From Buxus sempervirens (Eukaryota; Streptophyta; Magnoliopsida; Buxales; Buxaceae): a DNA stretch of 64,000 nt. The translations under genes were made by a program, and so were the position numbers. The notes beneath the pieces are model-generated. The model worked only from the letters and a program-made list of their open reading frames with translations. It ran no database searches and was not told the origin of the DNA. Numbering within the stretch: the stretch's first letter is position 1; every line of letters starts with the position of its first letter. The stretch is taken from NCBI GenBank assembly GCA_947561395.2, contig OX387187.1, forward strand, positions 36,127,829-36,191,828. Reading direction: 5' to 3'. This document shows positions 24,383-39,813 of the stretch, one piece after another.

Positions 24383-25152
24383 GCTTTCCTAATGAACTAC
24401 TCCAATGACATTTGCTATAAGACTAGGTTACTTTTCTGATCTTTCAACTACTAAATAATTGTTGTTATTAAGACCAATGGTTGCAAGATGTTGGATTGAT
24501 GACTCTTGGAAATGGTAATATGAATATCCCATTAATTATCAATTAGTTGAAATTAAACTCAGTACCATCAAGGGAATATTTACTTATATTATGGGGAAAA
24601 TGCTGCTGCTTGGCCATCAATTAATCAAAATCTAATATTGCCTCATTCATTATGAAGTGAATATATGTTGTCATACCCAATTTGGAAGTGATTGCCCGTG
24701 ATGAGGGTATTCATGAGACACTGTTCAATCACCATAACCAAAGGTTTGTTGCATGATTAAAAATTTGAAATCTTGAGAAGAATGAGACTATTAACAATTT
24801 AAAGAGATCACACCCTGATGATAAAACACTCTTAGAATTCTCAGGCAAATTTGGGTTGTAATGTATTATTCATTCATAATATGTATTTGTACTTTGGTTG
24901 GATTTACAAAGAGTTCCAAAATTGCTCCTAACAAAATCTTATTTATAGAAGCCATATGCAACTTCTTTTCAATGTCAAAGTTGGATTTACATATTATTTA
25001 CCGAGTTCATGAAGTTATTAGAGTGGACAATAGAAACACTATTTGTGGACTTGCCTTTACACAAAGAGTAAAAGTCAGAATTGCTTCCAATTGCCTTTTG
25101 ATAAAGTTCTATAATGATCTTATAAGGGAATTAGTTGGCTAAAAAAAATGTG

Positions 25153-25153
<1 letters not shown>

Positions 25154-25201
<48 letters not shown>
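25154..25201. repeat. (AT)n microsatellite
   Basis: Uninterrupted AT dinucleotides at the right edge of duplication copy B. A likely instability point. Confidence 0.95.
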
Positions 25202-25203
<2 letters not shown>

Positions 25204-25589
25204 TGGTAAACATGTGAAATATATTATCAATTGATTCTAATCTTCAATAATAATAAATGCGCAGACCTTTGGTCACTGTTAGATTGATCTTATATAATGA
25301 TTTCTAATTATAGCTTCCAGGTTCTTTACTCATTGATTGCATTTATTTATTGGCATATGCTTTTTAGTACCTTTTTATCTTTCCATGTAGTTAGCTAATA
25401 TTTTAAACATTTTATACCATAGTTAGGTCAACCAGATCCGTGTAGCGGGTTTAGTATGAGCTAAACATTTATAACACCTCATCAAGATTTATCAAACCCA
25501 CCACATTGCCATTCCCATATCAAAGGTAAGGATATTAATAGTGCCATGCCAAGTTGGTCAGAGCTGTGCTTGTCGTGCCTTAGGGGACT

Positions 25590-25730
25590 TTCATCCCCTA
25601 CAGCATGCGCTGCATATAGCCCCTCACATTTAGTGAGGGCCCACCATACATTTGGGGGCCTCACCATTCATTTGGGGGGGCCCACACCATACATGTGAGG
25701 GGCTATCTACAGCGCATGCTGTAGACGATG
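25590..25730. repeat. foldback element
   Basis: CTACAGCATGCGCTGCATATAGCCCCTCACAT on the left is matched on the right by its near-complement, ending GCGCATGCTGTAG (about 25693-25728). Between them lie G/C-rich direct repeats (CATACATTTGGGGG). A small palindromic MITE is likely; no duplication was fixed. Confidence 0.6.
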
Positions 25731-25739
25731 CCCATTGGT

Positions 25740-26425
25740 GCCTCCAGTTCTAGTACCCCCAGCCTGGCACAGCTAACCAAATTTTCGTGCCATGTCGTGC
25801 TATGCCTTGGGTCATGTCGTGCAATGGTGTGTCCAGGCTTGGGCCATGCCATACCTGGGCTCTAACTATACTTTGGCATAACCTGTTAATATAAATTATG
25901 CTCAAATCATGCTTTCCGCATGATTTAACACAAGTAACTAACTCGAATAAATGTAATGATTATACTATATGTATAATACACTTACGTAATTTATATACAT
26001 TACATATGTGTATTTATATACATGTATGTATATATATATGTGTTTGCATGTATGCATATATGTATGTGTGTGTGTATGCATAGATGTGTGTGTGGTTAAT
26101 TATATATGTGTGCGTGCGCGCTCGTGTGCTTATTATATATATTTATGTATATATGAATTTATAAGTGCATACATACATACATATAAATACATATCTATAA
26201 AACTTGTAACTTGATGGAATTTATAATTATTAAATAGTAAAATAATTGTTATACTTAACATAATTTGGTGTCTATGTACTTAAAAGTCTACTAACATACT
26301 TAAAATATAATTATATAATTTATTATCACTAATTATAAAAATTATATTGAATATATGAGAAGGAATAAACCAAAAAGTCTATAATTTATACTTATTATTA
26401 TGATAAAAGTTTATATTTATCTATT

Positions 26426-26485
<60 letters not shown>

Positions 26486-27190
26486 CTCTATATTACTAAA
26501 ACCATGTATCCTTAATATGAGTTTTGTACACATAACATGGTGTTCTTGGTACTCGAAGTAAAGGTGGAGGTCATGCCATCAGGGTGGCCCAGCACAACAC
26601 AGCAATGGAGGCCAGGCTGTGATGTTCCATCCTGTGCTCAGGCGATGCTAAATCGAACGAGTGGCATGGCCCAATTAACATCCCAAATCAAAGGGTTGGA
26701 AGGCTTAGCTTGATGCATTTCATCATCATTGGGATTCTGGCTTATCGGTCAAGTATGAAAACCGACTATCAAGGGCTTTATACTAGACCGTTTGGTCATT
26801 CCTTGAATCTTTGGTTTCCTTCTTTCAAGTCGTGTACCATATCCATGAGAGACAAAGAAATCTCATGTTTATTGATATTATTTTTGTTGGGTTTGCTCTA
26901 TCTGATTAACAATCTCTTTTGACCACAACCTCACTAGAGGAATATTCCAACTTTATATTGTGAGTCTATTATGTTAAAAAATCTTGAAAGTCCTAAAATA
27001 TGTACATAAAACTGATGTACAAACTGCCATGTTGCATAGGAATCAACATATAGCTAGTCCAATTTAAAGTGAACAAAGAATGCTTGTGCATAAATTCAAA
27101 CCATGTGAAGGGACCTTGCATCTTTATCAAGAATATTAAGGACTGAAGCTTTGTGCTTTGAGCAAGACAAAAGAAATTTTGGCTAGCCTA
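25740..27190. other. AT-rich intergenic region with simple repeats
   Basis: Contains TATG/CATA-rich simple sequence (26000-26200), an (AT)n run (26429-26480) and GGCATGGC-type degenerate repeats near 25.75-25.87 and 26.57-26.67 kb. No gene was found. Confidence 0.5.
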
Positions 27191-27237
27191 TAAGCACTAT
27201 AAGTTAATAATATAGTCAAGCCAACCTAGTTTAATCT

Positions 27238-29112
27238 CTCTACAAAAAATTAGGTTTTTCGCGGCGTTCATAAAAATGCCGCCAAATCTAAAATAAACGC
27301 CGCTATAACCATTGGCGACGAATTGAATTTTGTCGCTGAAGGCCACGTCGCAAATAATTTGCGACGTTTTATGCATTAGTCGCCAAAAGTAAACGATTTG
27401 CAGCATGCTATGAGTGTCATTATGTTCGTCGTTATAGATGTAAATCAGAGACACACATATGAATGTCGCTATTTCTTTTTTCTTAGCGACACACATATGA
27501 ACGTCATTATTTGTCTATTTTCATGACACACATATAAACGCCGCAATTTGTTTATTTTAGTGACAAACATTGAAATGACGCTATTTGTTTTTTTAGTGAC
27601 ACACATATAACTGCCACTATTTCTTAATATATAGCAACACAAATAAAAATGCCACTATTTGCTTATTTTAGCGACACACATAAACACCACGATTTGTTTA
27701 TTTTAGCAACAAACATAGAAACAACGCTATTTGTTTTTTAGTGACATGCATATAACCGCCAGGTCCACCACTATTTGTTAATATAGAACGACACAAATAA
27801 AAACGCTACTGTTTGCTTACTTTAGCAATACACATACAAACGCCACTATTTCTTTAATTTAGCCACACATTTGAACATGTTTAATTTAACGACAATTCAA
27901 TGCATGCCATTATATGTTTATATTAGTGGCACACATTTTGAATGCCTAAATAGATATATACAACGGCATTTAAAAATGCCGCAAAAAAGCCAATTATAAA
28001 CAAATAATTGTTTTGTCGAACTGATTTTTCCTTTTCACCTATAATAATTAATTAACCAATAGATATGATAAAACTCTAAAAATGAACACAAATTAACACA
28101 TATGACAAATGCAAATAAGCTTATTAATTATTATAAATCAAAGGTAATATAAACAAAATCAATAAAGAAAAGAAAAAAATTATAGTCATATGATAACGAA
28201 TAAACAATAAGTTGTTCCCTAATAAGCAAAATGATAGTCAATTATAGCAAAATAAAGAGTCTCTAGGTTCTCTGTTTCCCCTTGTTAGCAAATCCTCCAT
28301 GGAATCTCTGTAAAGAAAATTGAAAATGAAAATGTGTTAGGAAGGCAACAAATATCAATTATTTCTTATAACCTATATACTAGAATTTAACATAAACATT
28401 AATCATACAGCATTTTTCTCCACTTGATCCAATCGCTGCGTAAGCATTGCCATAGTTTCTTTTAATGAAGTCATTTCTACGTCCTTGGTTGCCATAGATT
28501 CTTTCAATGTGATCATTTCTATGTCCTTGATTGCCATAGACTCCTTCACTGATGCTATTTCTGTATCCTTGGCTACAAGTTCATCACGTAATGATCTAAC
28601 TTCATCTTGTAAAATAGGATCTAAAGTTACAGCTGCTCGAGTGGAAGATCCCCATAATGTACTTGGTGTTGGGCCAAACCATATCCACGTACTTGTCCAC
28701 GCCTTTCATCAGTTCCCATAACTTGGGAATAAATATCATCTCTTCCAGTATTATCTTGTGATGCAATTTCTGGTTGGGATAATAATTCTTCAATTTGTCT
28801 CTGCAAAGTAATTTGATGTATATCCATAAATCAAAGACTAGAAATTTAAACACAAACAAAGAGAAATTAACAATAATCCAAAAACCAATGTCACCAGTTA
28901 TAAATTGGATTTTTAATAAACAAAAAAATTAAATAAATTGCATTTACCTTCTCCGATTAACTCCAGCAACCGTGGCTGGAAAAAGGGAAATTCCTACTGA
29001 ATAACTTCAAAAATTTCTTGATATCGTATAATTTCTTGCAATCTATTTTGATATAACATATGGATCACACATCTGGAATTTGTGATCCTTTAATAAAATT
29101 TTTTGTAGCAGT
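27238..29112 (-). mobile_element. CACTA (En/Spm) element, internally deleted
   Basis: The left end CTCTACAAAAAATTAGG and the right end, read inverted as CACTGCTACAAAAAATT, are close to the CACTACAA-type termini of the superfamily. From 27250 to 27965 there are many subterminal repeats of the form GCGACACACATATGAACGCC. A C-terminal transposase relic lies at 28403-28827. At 1.9 kb it is far shorter than an autonomous element. A 3-bp target duplication could not be settled. Confidence 0.6.
28403..28827 (-). pseudogene. Ptta/En/Spm plant transposase C-terminus
   Basis: The minus strand reads DDIYSQVMG, then GQVRGYGL, the signature tail of Ptta/En/Spm transposases. One missing base after the GYGL codons shifts the frame; in the next frame the protein goes on GPTPSTLWGSSTRAAV and into a coiled coil ending LDQVEKNAV and a stop at 28403. 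The coiled coil contains three 14-residue repeats (KDTEIASVKESMAI-like), two heptads each. The frameshift and the lack of the N-terminal part show it is dead. Confidence 0.75.

Positions 29113-32469
<3,357 letters not shown>

Positions 32470-32516
<47 letters not shown>
32470..32516. repeat. (AT)n microsatellite
   Basis: Uninterrupted dinucleotide run about 105 bp before the solo LTR. Confidence 0.95.
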
Positions 32517-32518
<2 letters not shown>

Positions 32519-32620
32519 CCAAGGTGCCCCCTTGGGATTTGCGCCATCCAATTAAAATGCAAAACTTTCCATAACAGTCCATAAACAACATCGTGAAGAT
32601 GCATTAAAATAAAATGGCAT

Positions 32621-35031
32621 TGTAGACACCCCAAATTGCACCCCAATATAAGAGATTAACTAAGATGGGCTTTAAATGTCTTACTTGAGCCTTGACATGT
32701 GTCAAGCTTTCAAAAACAATCAAAATCAGTGCCAACCGCACTGTGTATGCGGTTTTTATAATCTCGGTCTCAACCGCTCTGTATGTGCGGTTGCAACCGC
32801 ACACACAGCACGGTTCACATCAAGGCTTGTTGCGCTGGCGGCCACGTGGCTTCGCGAAGCTTCGGCCGTTAAGCCGCGTGGACAGCAATCAATTAAAGCA
32901 TAACTGAATTGAACCGCCCTGTATATGCGGTTTGGTCAAATTTATACATGAACCGTACTTTGAGTGGCGGTTGTGTAGAAACCGCACTGAGTATACGGTT
33001 TTGGCTGTTTCGGGGATTTGTGAAATGGCTTGATCCCTGAGCCTTATTTATGCATATTACCTCTCTCTTAGGGACTTGAACTCCCTATTTCACCCTCCGA
33101 AACTTGCTGAATTACTCCAATTCAAGCCTTGGAGGAGAATTGGAATAATCTAGAAGGCCTTTTTGGCCTACCCTTGGGACTCTTTTACCCTTGACTTGGC
33201 CTATAAATAGAGGGGTCCTCCTCTTGCAAATGGCTGACAATCTGAAGCTTAGAAGCTCTGCAAGAAGAAGGAGAACCTCTGCTGGATTGGCTACTCAACT
33301 GTTCAAGCTACTAAGGTAAGGCCTATTTGAGTTATTGCTTCCCTTTTAAGTTCTAGCAAATCTCTCATCTTCTACCTTTCTGTAGTGTAAGACCACCTTG
33401 TGTTGTTTGCAACCCCAAACCCCTTTTAAAGTACCTGGGAATCCTCTCTAGCCGTAAAACGTGAAGAGAGAGCCTGGGGAAAAGGAAGGTGGAATGGATC
33501 CTCTAGGTTTAGAACCCTCAAATGATGAAAAGCACGCTATATGGTTATTTTGAACCCTTGAATGCTTCTCTGATTTTATTTATATTTGGAGAAGATGTGA
33601 ATCCATGCTCTCAATAGCCATGGATTCCAACTTTCTCATAGAAATGTGATTTTTCACATCTTCGCACCCACTTTCCACCATTTTTATCAAAATAGGCTAG
33701 ATCTTGGATTTCCATGTGAATATGGAAAATCTGAGATCATTGGCCTTAGAATGAGTTTTTAGAACTTCATGAGAGGATTTCTTGTTGATTTTGAGGTTTT
33801 GGTCGAATCCACATGCACACATGCACCGGTTTCCATGTTTCCTCTTCAAAAAACCTCAAAACAGGACAGATCTGTGGCCTGTCTTGGAAGACTCATAACT
33901 TCATCCTCCGGATGAATTTTTGAGTGATTCCAAAGACATGTGATAGATTGGAAAGCCTATTTAATATCTGGAAATTTTCATCCACTTCCATGTAGCCAAA
34001 TTTTGACATCATCTCTTCAAAATTTGTAAGACAGTTCAGCCCAGATTGCTGAACTTGCCGCTTTGATGGTGCACTATTTGCTCAGTTTTAATCCGTTTCC
34101 TATGATTTTAATTTCTGAGTTTTCTTTGAGAAGTCTATTTTCATTTCCAACTGGTTTCAGCAGATTTCAATCTGTTTTGTGTCTTGGGTGCTCAGTTGAC
34201 TCAGAGGTGCTCGCTGGCATGGTCCAGAGCTCATCTGTGGTCTTCTAGGCCTGTTCAAGAGAGCACACAAGTCACATCCGGATAGAGATTGGTGTGAGGT
34301 CTTTTTCTTTGGAAAGATGGCACTACATACTTCCTCCATACCAATTTTCATGGATTTTTATTGAGCCAAACTCCACGAATAGAGCTTTGAAAATGCCTAC
34401 TTAATGCTTTTTCTGAGTTATAACAGCAGATTTCATATGTGGATTTCTCTTTTGTTTTGAATCGGATTGAGCTGAATTTTCTACTGTATATTCTACTATG
34501 TACCAGTTTTCAAATGGCTTTGGTTTCATTTGATTTGGATTTAAATTGAATGAGTTATGGTTAATCAAAGCTTTCAAGCTCTTTTGACCTAATTTCTCCA
34601 GATTTGCCTTAGCTGGATTTTCTTCATTTCTATCTTGATTTCACTTCACTCATGAAGTTCTAGAAGTGATGGATCCATGAAGAGAGCCTAAGTTCATTAG
34701 ACTTCTCATGTGGAAAGGTCACACACATTGTGCTTGTTAAGCACCTCTTAGTTTATTTTACTAACAAATGATTTAAAGTATGAGCAAGCATATGGTAACC
34801 GTCTTAGACGGATGAGTGGGGGTGCCTAACACCTTCCCTCACTCATAAATAATTCCTCGTACCCAATCTCTGGATTTTCCTTGTATTAGAGCTACTTTGG
34901 CTCTATTTGACATCTATGAACCCTTTGGTGTCCATTCACACCTTAAAATGGATGGTGGCGACTCTTATTTTTATCGATCCCCGCGTGACGATAATCGGAA
35001 GTCATCCGAGATGACGAATCCATGTCTCACA
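32621..35031 (+). mobile_element. solo LTR 1 of a Tat/Ogre-like Ty3-gypsy retrotransposon
   Basis: A 2411-bp TG...CA unit (TGTAGACACCCC ... CATGTCTCACA) is flanked by GGCAT (32616-32620) and GGCGT (35032-35036), a 5-bp duplication with one change. There is no primer-binding site after it, so it is a solo LTR. Inside are a U3 array of six short inverted repeats (32734-33000), a TATA box CCTATAAATAGAGG (about 33200), an AGAAGAAGGAGAA leader ending in the donor-like CTAAGGTAAG, and near the 3' end GGGTGCCTAACACCTTCC and GGATGGTGGCGACTC. All of these are shared with LTR 2. Assignment to the Tat/Ogre lineage is inferred from LTR 2. Confidence 0.8.
32734..33000. repeat. U3 inverted-repeat array of LTR 1 (AACCGC...GCGGTT)
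   Basis: Six short palindromes start near 32734, 32772, 32795, 32912, 32951 and 32979. Each has an AACCG(C) arm, about 8-11 bases (often CTGTAT-like) and a (G)CGGTT arm. The array lies about 200 bp upstream of the TATA box. Confidence 0.8.
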
Positions 35032-35099
35032 GGCGTAATGGTAAAAAATTTCCTCAATTTTTTGGAAAGTAAATTGTCAGTTATATATGCAACTGTTAC

Positions 35100-37868
35100 T
35101 GTAGACACCCCAAAATTGCACGGTTTTTGATAAATCTTGAAGGAGAGATATTTTATTGGAATTTTCAATTCTTTGCATTGGGTTTGAGGTACTTAACCCA
35201 TTTGAATCCAAAACGGAAAAGGAAAAGGCCCGAATTCAATCTTTTGTGCAAAGTCAAACTTTTTCCGGGTGAATTTTGTTGACTTTTGAGCCCAGAAAAT
35301 GAAATATTTTTTAAAGCCAGATTTCAAGATAATTTTTCCCGGTAATCAGGTTTTTAGCCATGTTATTGCATAAAAGAATTTTTTGAGATTTTAAATCTTG
35401 GCGAATACCTTGGTTTTAACATATTGAACCTTTTTTTCCAGACCTGAAAAATCGGAATTTTGCCTAGAACTGGAAAGTTGACTTTTTATTCACTTGGAAT
35501 TTGGGTCTGGAACTATTTTTAATGGATTCAAATGGGGGGTGTTTGCTTATTTACATGTAATATCTTAAGTAAATGGAGATTAAAAAATACGAGGACATTT
35601 ACTTAAACGATATTATATGTAAATAAGTGTTGCCTGTGTTAAAATTTGGAAAAAAGGCTTTTTTCCTTGTATCCGGCAACTCAGGCCGGATACAAGTACC
35701 TTTCTTTGTATCCGGTGGAACATACCGGATACAAGCAGTGCTTAGTGTATCCGGTATTGTATACCGGATACCTTAAGGACCTTGTGTATCCGGCCTGATA
35801 TACCGGATACGCAAGTTTTGCTCAAAATTAGGGTTTTCCGAGAGAAATCACTTGTTACCATCATGTCCCTCATTAAATGAGGGGAAATCTCGGAAATAAC
35901 CTTAGGGTTAAGGTTGGGGGGTTCTAGACATTAAGTTGTGTCTACCAATGACCTTAGCCTTTGCTTATAAATAGGAGACTCCTCCTTAAGCAAATGGCAC
36001 TCAACTCTTGTTTTGAATTCTCGCAAAGAAGAACTCCAAGAGAAGAAGAAAACCGCTGCGGAATCACCTCCAGAACTCAGGTAAGCCTCAACTTTTCTTT
36101 TTATTTTCTGTCTTTACATCCCTAGATCTAGATCTCTTCTTCTACCTTTCTGTAGTGTAAAGCCTTGTTTGTATGTGTGGAAATCCTTCCCCGGCTCAAA
36201 GTATCTCAAGATTCCCCTAGCCGTAAAACGTGAAGACGGATCTAGGAGAAACGAGACTGGGGATTGACCCTAGTGCTAGAACCCATGTAGCATAAGGCCT
36301 TTTTGATTGATTGTAAACCGTTCCATATTCAAAGTACCCTTGATTATCTTGAAGAACCGTGTTTAACGGGGAGAGAGAACAGAGGGAAACGATAATGGAA
36401 CGGAACCCTAGGCTATCTTAGAACCCTATTTGGATGAATATGTATGCATGCTATTGATCTTGTTTGGTTTTTTTACACTTGCACATACATATCACTATTT
36501 TGGCGGGATAGGCTCATATTTGGGGTTTATTGCATTTATTGTGATAAATCTCAAATAAATGGCCTCAATCAATTCTGGAATGTCTTTTCAATGATTTTTA
36601 AAGTATTTGTGTTCATCTTGCACGAATCACACATTTTTATCACTTTTCGGATTTGGTTTTTCTTCAAGAATGGCTTAGCTTGACAGCACCTGTACCCTTA
36701 CTTCGGACGCCCATAACTTCATCATCCGGATGAATTTTGGGGCGATTCCAGAACCATGGGAAAGGTGAGGCTGTCTAGTTTATGTCCACCAAATTTCACA
36801 AATTTCTATCAAGCGGATTTTTGACACCTCTCTGTCGAAGTTGAGTGGACAGTTCAGGTTCAAATACAGAACTTGTCACTTCGACGGACCGCCATGTGTT
36901 CGTTTTAAGTCCGATTCGAGTGATTTTTGTTTCTGAGTATTCCTTTATGAGTCTATTTTCAAATCCAGTTGGTTTCATAATTTTTGGATTCCATTTGAAT
37001 TATTGGTATCCGATTTACTCAGAACTGTTCATTTGTACTTTTCTGGGTAAATCTGTGATCTTCGGGGCCTGTTCGGGAGACCACCCAAGGCACATCCGAA
37101 GGGATTTTTGTATGAGGCTAGTTTCTTTTGAAAAATGGCCATACAAACTTCAATCACACCAAATTTCGTGGACTTTCATGTAGTGGATTTTTCTAGACAA
37201 TTTTCCAAAGGTGCCCACTTACCACTTTTAAAAATCCCCAGTAGCAACTTCAAAGGAGCATAACTCCTAGATTTTTCATCGGAATGAAGTGAAATTTTGC
37301 ATGAGACTCTTATTTACCCTAATCTTTCAAATGGATTTGGTTTGGTTCAATTTAGAATTGGGTTTGAATGATTTCAAGGCAAATGGCATACTTTTTACCG
37401 AATTTTCCGGATTTGATTTAACTTGGTTTTGAGCAACTTGAGCTTTGATTTCCATCTTTTGAGATATTCCAGAAATGATATTGACATGAGAGGGGATCTA
37501 GAATCCATTTAGATCTTCATGTGGAAATATCATATATTGGTCTTTTTTCAAGGTTTTCTATGATTTTAGCAAGCTTTCTTATTTTTGTATGAACATACAC
37601 TTGGCTACCACTTCGTGTGGATGAATGGGGGTGCCTAACACCTTCCCCCGTTCATAATCTAATCCCCTTACCCATCTCTGGATTTGATTTTCAAGTAGGG
37701 TTATTTTTATCCTAGAATGTTTCTTTTGGCTATTTTTGCTTATTTGTGAACTCTTTGGTGTCCATTCTCACCCCAAAATCATGAATGGTGGCGACTCTCC
37801 CATTTTTGCGATGAGCCCGTGTGTTGACGGAGGGATGATCATTCCGGTGATTTTTCCCATGTCTCACA
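35100..37868 (+). mobile_element. LTR 2, 5' LTR of a truncated Tat/Ogre-like Ty3-gypsy element
   Basis: A 2769-bp TGTAGACACCCC ... CATGTCTCACA unit is followed after two bases by a primer-binding site (37871). It is homologous in layout to LTR 1: U3 hairpin array (35667-35810), TATA box GCTTATAAATAGG (about 35960), AGAAGAAGAA leader with CTCAGGTAAG, GGGTGCCTAACACCTTCCCC near 37630, and ATGGTGGCGACTC near 37790. No matching 3' LTR and no gag-pol frame are found, so only the 5' part of an element remains. Confidence 0.8.
35667..35810. repeat. U3 inverted-repeat array of LTR 2 (GTATCCGG...CCGGATAC)
   Basis: Four palindromes are present: 35667-35695 (10-bp perfect arms, loop CAACTCAGG), 35706-35734 (11-bp perfect arms), 35747-35771 (10-bp perfect arms) and 35786-35810 (8-bp perfect arms). 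They hold the same position before the TATA box as the unrelated-sequence array of LTR 1. Confidence 0.9.
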
Positions 37869-37870
37869 AC

Positions 37871-37887
37871 TGGCGACTCTGCTGGGG
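37871..37887 (+). promoter_or_regulatory. retrotransposon primer-binding site
   Basis: TGGCGACTCTGCTGGGG lies two bases after the LTR end TCTCACA. It starts with TGG, as complements of a tRNA CCA tail do. From memory of Tat/Ogre elements the primer would be an arginine tRNA; the identity of the tRNA was not checked. Confidence 0.75.
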
Positions 37888-39370
37888 ACTTGTGGATTTA
37901 AGCCATTTTGTGTATATTCATGCTTTTTCATCACTTTTGAATGCTTGCTATTTTGTTTGTTTTATTTGTGCATAATGTTGTATTCTAAATCAGATTGGGA
38001 TGCTTTTGAATTTTATATGAATCAAGTCATGTATGTTTTGCTTGATGTTGCCTAAAGGTTGATTTAGGAAAAGCCTATCTTGAAGCATGATTTGGTTGTA
38101 TTTGGTGATAACATGCTCTAATTTGAATTTTGAATACCATGGTTTGAATATAAGAATTAGTAGCATGAAATCAAGGAGTTCAGAATTTTTTGGGTATTCA
38201 AACATGATTCCTATGAAGCATACTTTTTTGTGCTTAAAAATTTTTTGTTATGCCATGCCTTTGTTTTGGGGTATAGAGGGATTCAATTTGAGCATGAAAA
38301 CCAAGAGCATGAAATCTGGAATTTTAGTGCATATTGTGGATTTTTTTTTAGTATGTTCACCAATATACCATGTCAAGTAGTTGCTAAACTTTTAGGCATT
38401 AATTTGGGGTATGAAGGATGCACTTTTGGGCATGAGAAATCTGAAAATTTTAGTGCATATTTCTGGAGATTTTAAAGCATATTTTACCTCATTGAAACAC
38501 TTTTGAACCATGCCAAGTAGTGCTAAAATTTTAGGCTTCAATTTGGGTAGAAATGGTACACTTTGAGCATGAAAAAAAGCATGAAATCTAGAATTTTAGG
38601 AATGCTTTTGGGTTTCAAGCATGCTTACATGATTTAATTGTTGTTTGTACAAATAACATGTTTTGTATACCACTTTTTGGGCATGTAATATTTTTTGTGC
38701 ATATTTAGTTGTTTTGGTGCTTGCTTGCTTGTATTTAGCTTCATTATTTTTGTCATATGTACCTTGGCTTGAAATGGAATGCATGGCTACGAAAAAGAGT
38801 GGCAAGGGGCTGGGACGTTGTGAATGTTACCACAATTTTAAATTGCACTTGAGCACTTGAAACAATTTGCACAGCCTACCCATTACCTATTAGGAAGTTG
38901 AACCATGAATGTGTGTAGCTTGGCGCACCGAGGTCGTGACTTCGGAAAGCGAAAGTGAAAACATTTACCTTAGAATTTGGGTCAATGATGTGATGACAAT
39001 GGGATCTGTGATTCGATTCCGGGCATCACTAGACTTGAGTTCTAAGTTGTCAATTAAGCCAAAACCCAAAAACCATACGCTTGAAGGTGGAGAAACACGT
39101 TTTCAGCTAAAAGCACATAATTGCGTTTGGGGAATTGGGTGTAAATGTGGGAAGGCCGTTTGCATGTTTTACAGGCCAAGGTATAATGTATTGAATGAAG
39201 GTAATACAAGGTAGCAAGGTAAAGCCATGTTCTTTTCATGAATGTATGAATTGTAGATAATACCATGTCCAAGCCCAATCTGGGGCAAGTTTTGGGGGTC
39301 AAGTTAAGGTGAACATCAAATGGGAATGAAAAAAAACTTAATCTGGTGAAAAAATGAGTCAAAAAAGGCC
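37888..39370 (+). other. leader region of the truncated Ty3-gypsy element
   Basis: Non-coding. It contains loosely repeated phrases (AGCATGAAAnC, GAATTTTAG, CATGCCAAGTAG) between 38.1 and 38.6 kb. No gag frame is seen. Confidence 0.5.
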
Positions 39371-39379
39371 ATTTCGGCA

Positions 39380-39524
39380 TTAACCGGCAACTCAGGCCGG
39401 TTAAAAACACTTTCCTTCAGATCCGGTATATATTTCCGGATACAAAGATATATGCGTGTATCCGATAACCCTAACCGGATACAATAAGGCATATTCTTAT
39501 CCGGTATATTATACCGGATACGTT
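39380..39524. repeat. third copy of the U3-type hairpin array
   Basis: Four palindromes: 39380-39404 (TTAACCGG-CAACTCAGG-CCGGTTAA), then 39421-39441, 39458-39482 and about 39498-39524 (ATCCGG/CCGGAT types). The first keeps the loop CAACTCAGG of the first hairpin in LTR 2 while both arms differ. It lies well downstream of the LTR, so it may be a displaced U3 fragment of another copy. Confidence 0.8.
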
Positions 39525-39813
39525 CAAAAAAATGCACAAATTGACTGTTCAGCCCAAATTTTCAGAATAAAATGCCTAAAACACTGTGGATAATCCTTAG
39601 GCACCCTGAAAAGAACATAAGAAATGTTCCAAAAATACAAAATCAAAAACAAAAAAAATACAAAAAAAAAAGAATAAAATAAAATATTCTTTCAGGATTT
39701 AACCTAATTTTAAAAATCAAAGAGGGAACCAAGGTGTCATATTTTTTGATACCAATTCAACTCAAACATATTTCAATCAAGCTTTTGCATTTGAAAACTG
39801 AGAAAATTCAGAA

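Larger units (their letters stand above)
16264..25125 (+). repeat. segmental duplication, copy B
   Basis: Direct, colinear second copy of 5190-13708. Private features are a minisatellite-bearing inverted-repeat element (16.74-17.65 kb), a hAT-like MITE in intron 2 (19310-19704), and small insertions in introns 6 and 7 near 21.73-21.81 and 22.44-22.50 kb. Confidence 0.9.

Noticed and set aside
24861-25142. 93-codon frame after CHY1 copy B
   Set aside because: The equivalent sequence in copy A is broken and no family is recognisable; kept only as a duplication-tail note.
28485-28721. Plus-strand frame of 78 codons with a serine/isoleucine repeat
   Set aside because: Complement of the minus-strand transposase coiled-coil repeats.
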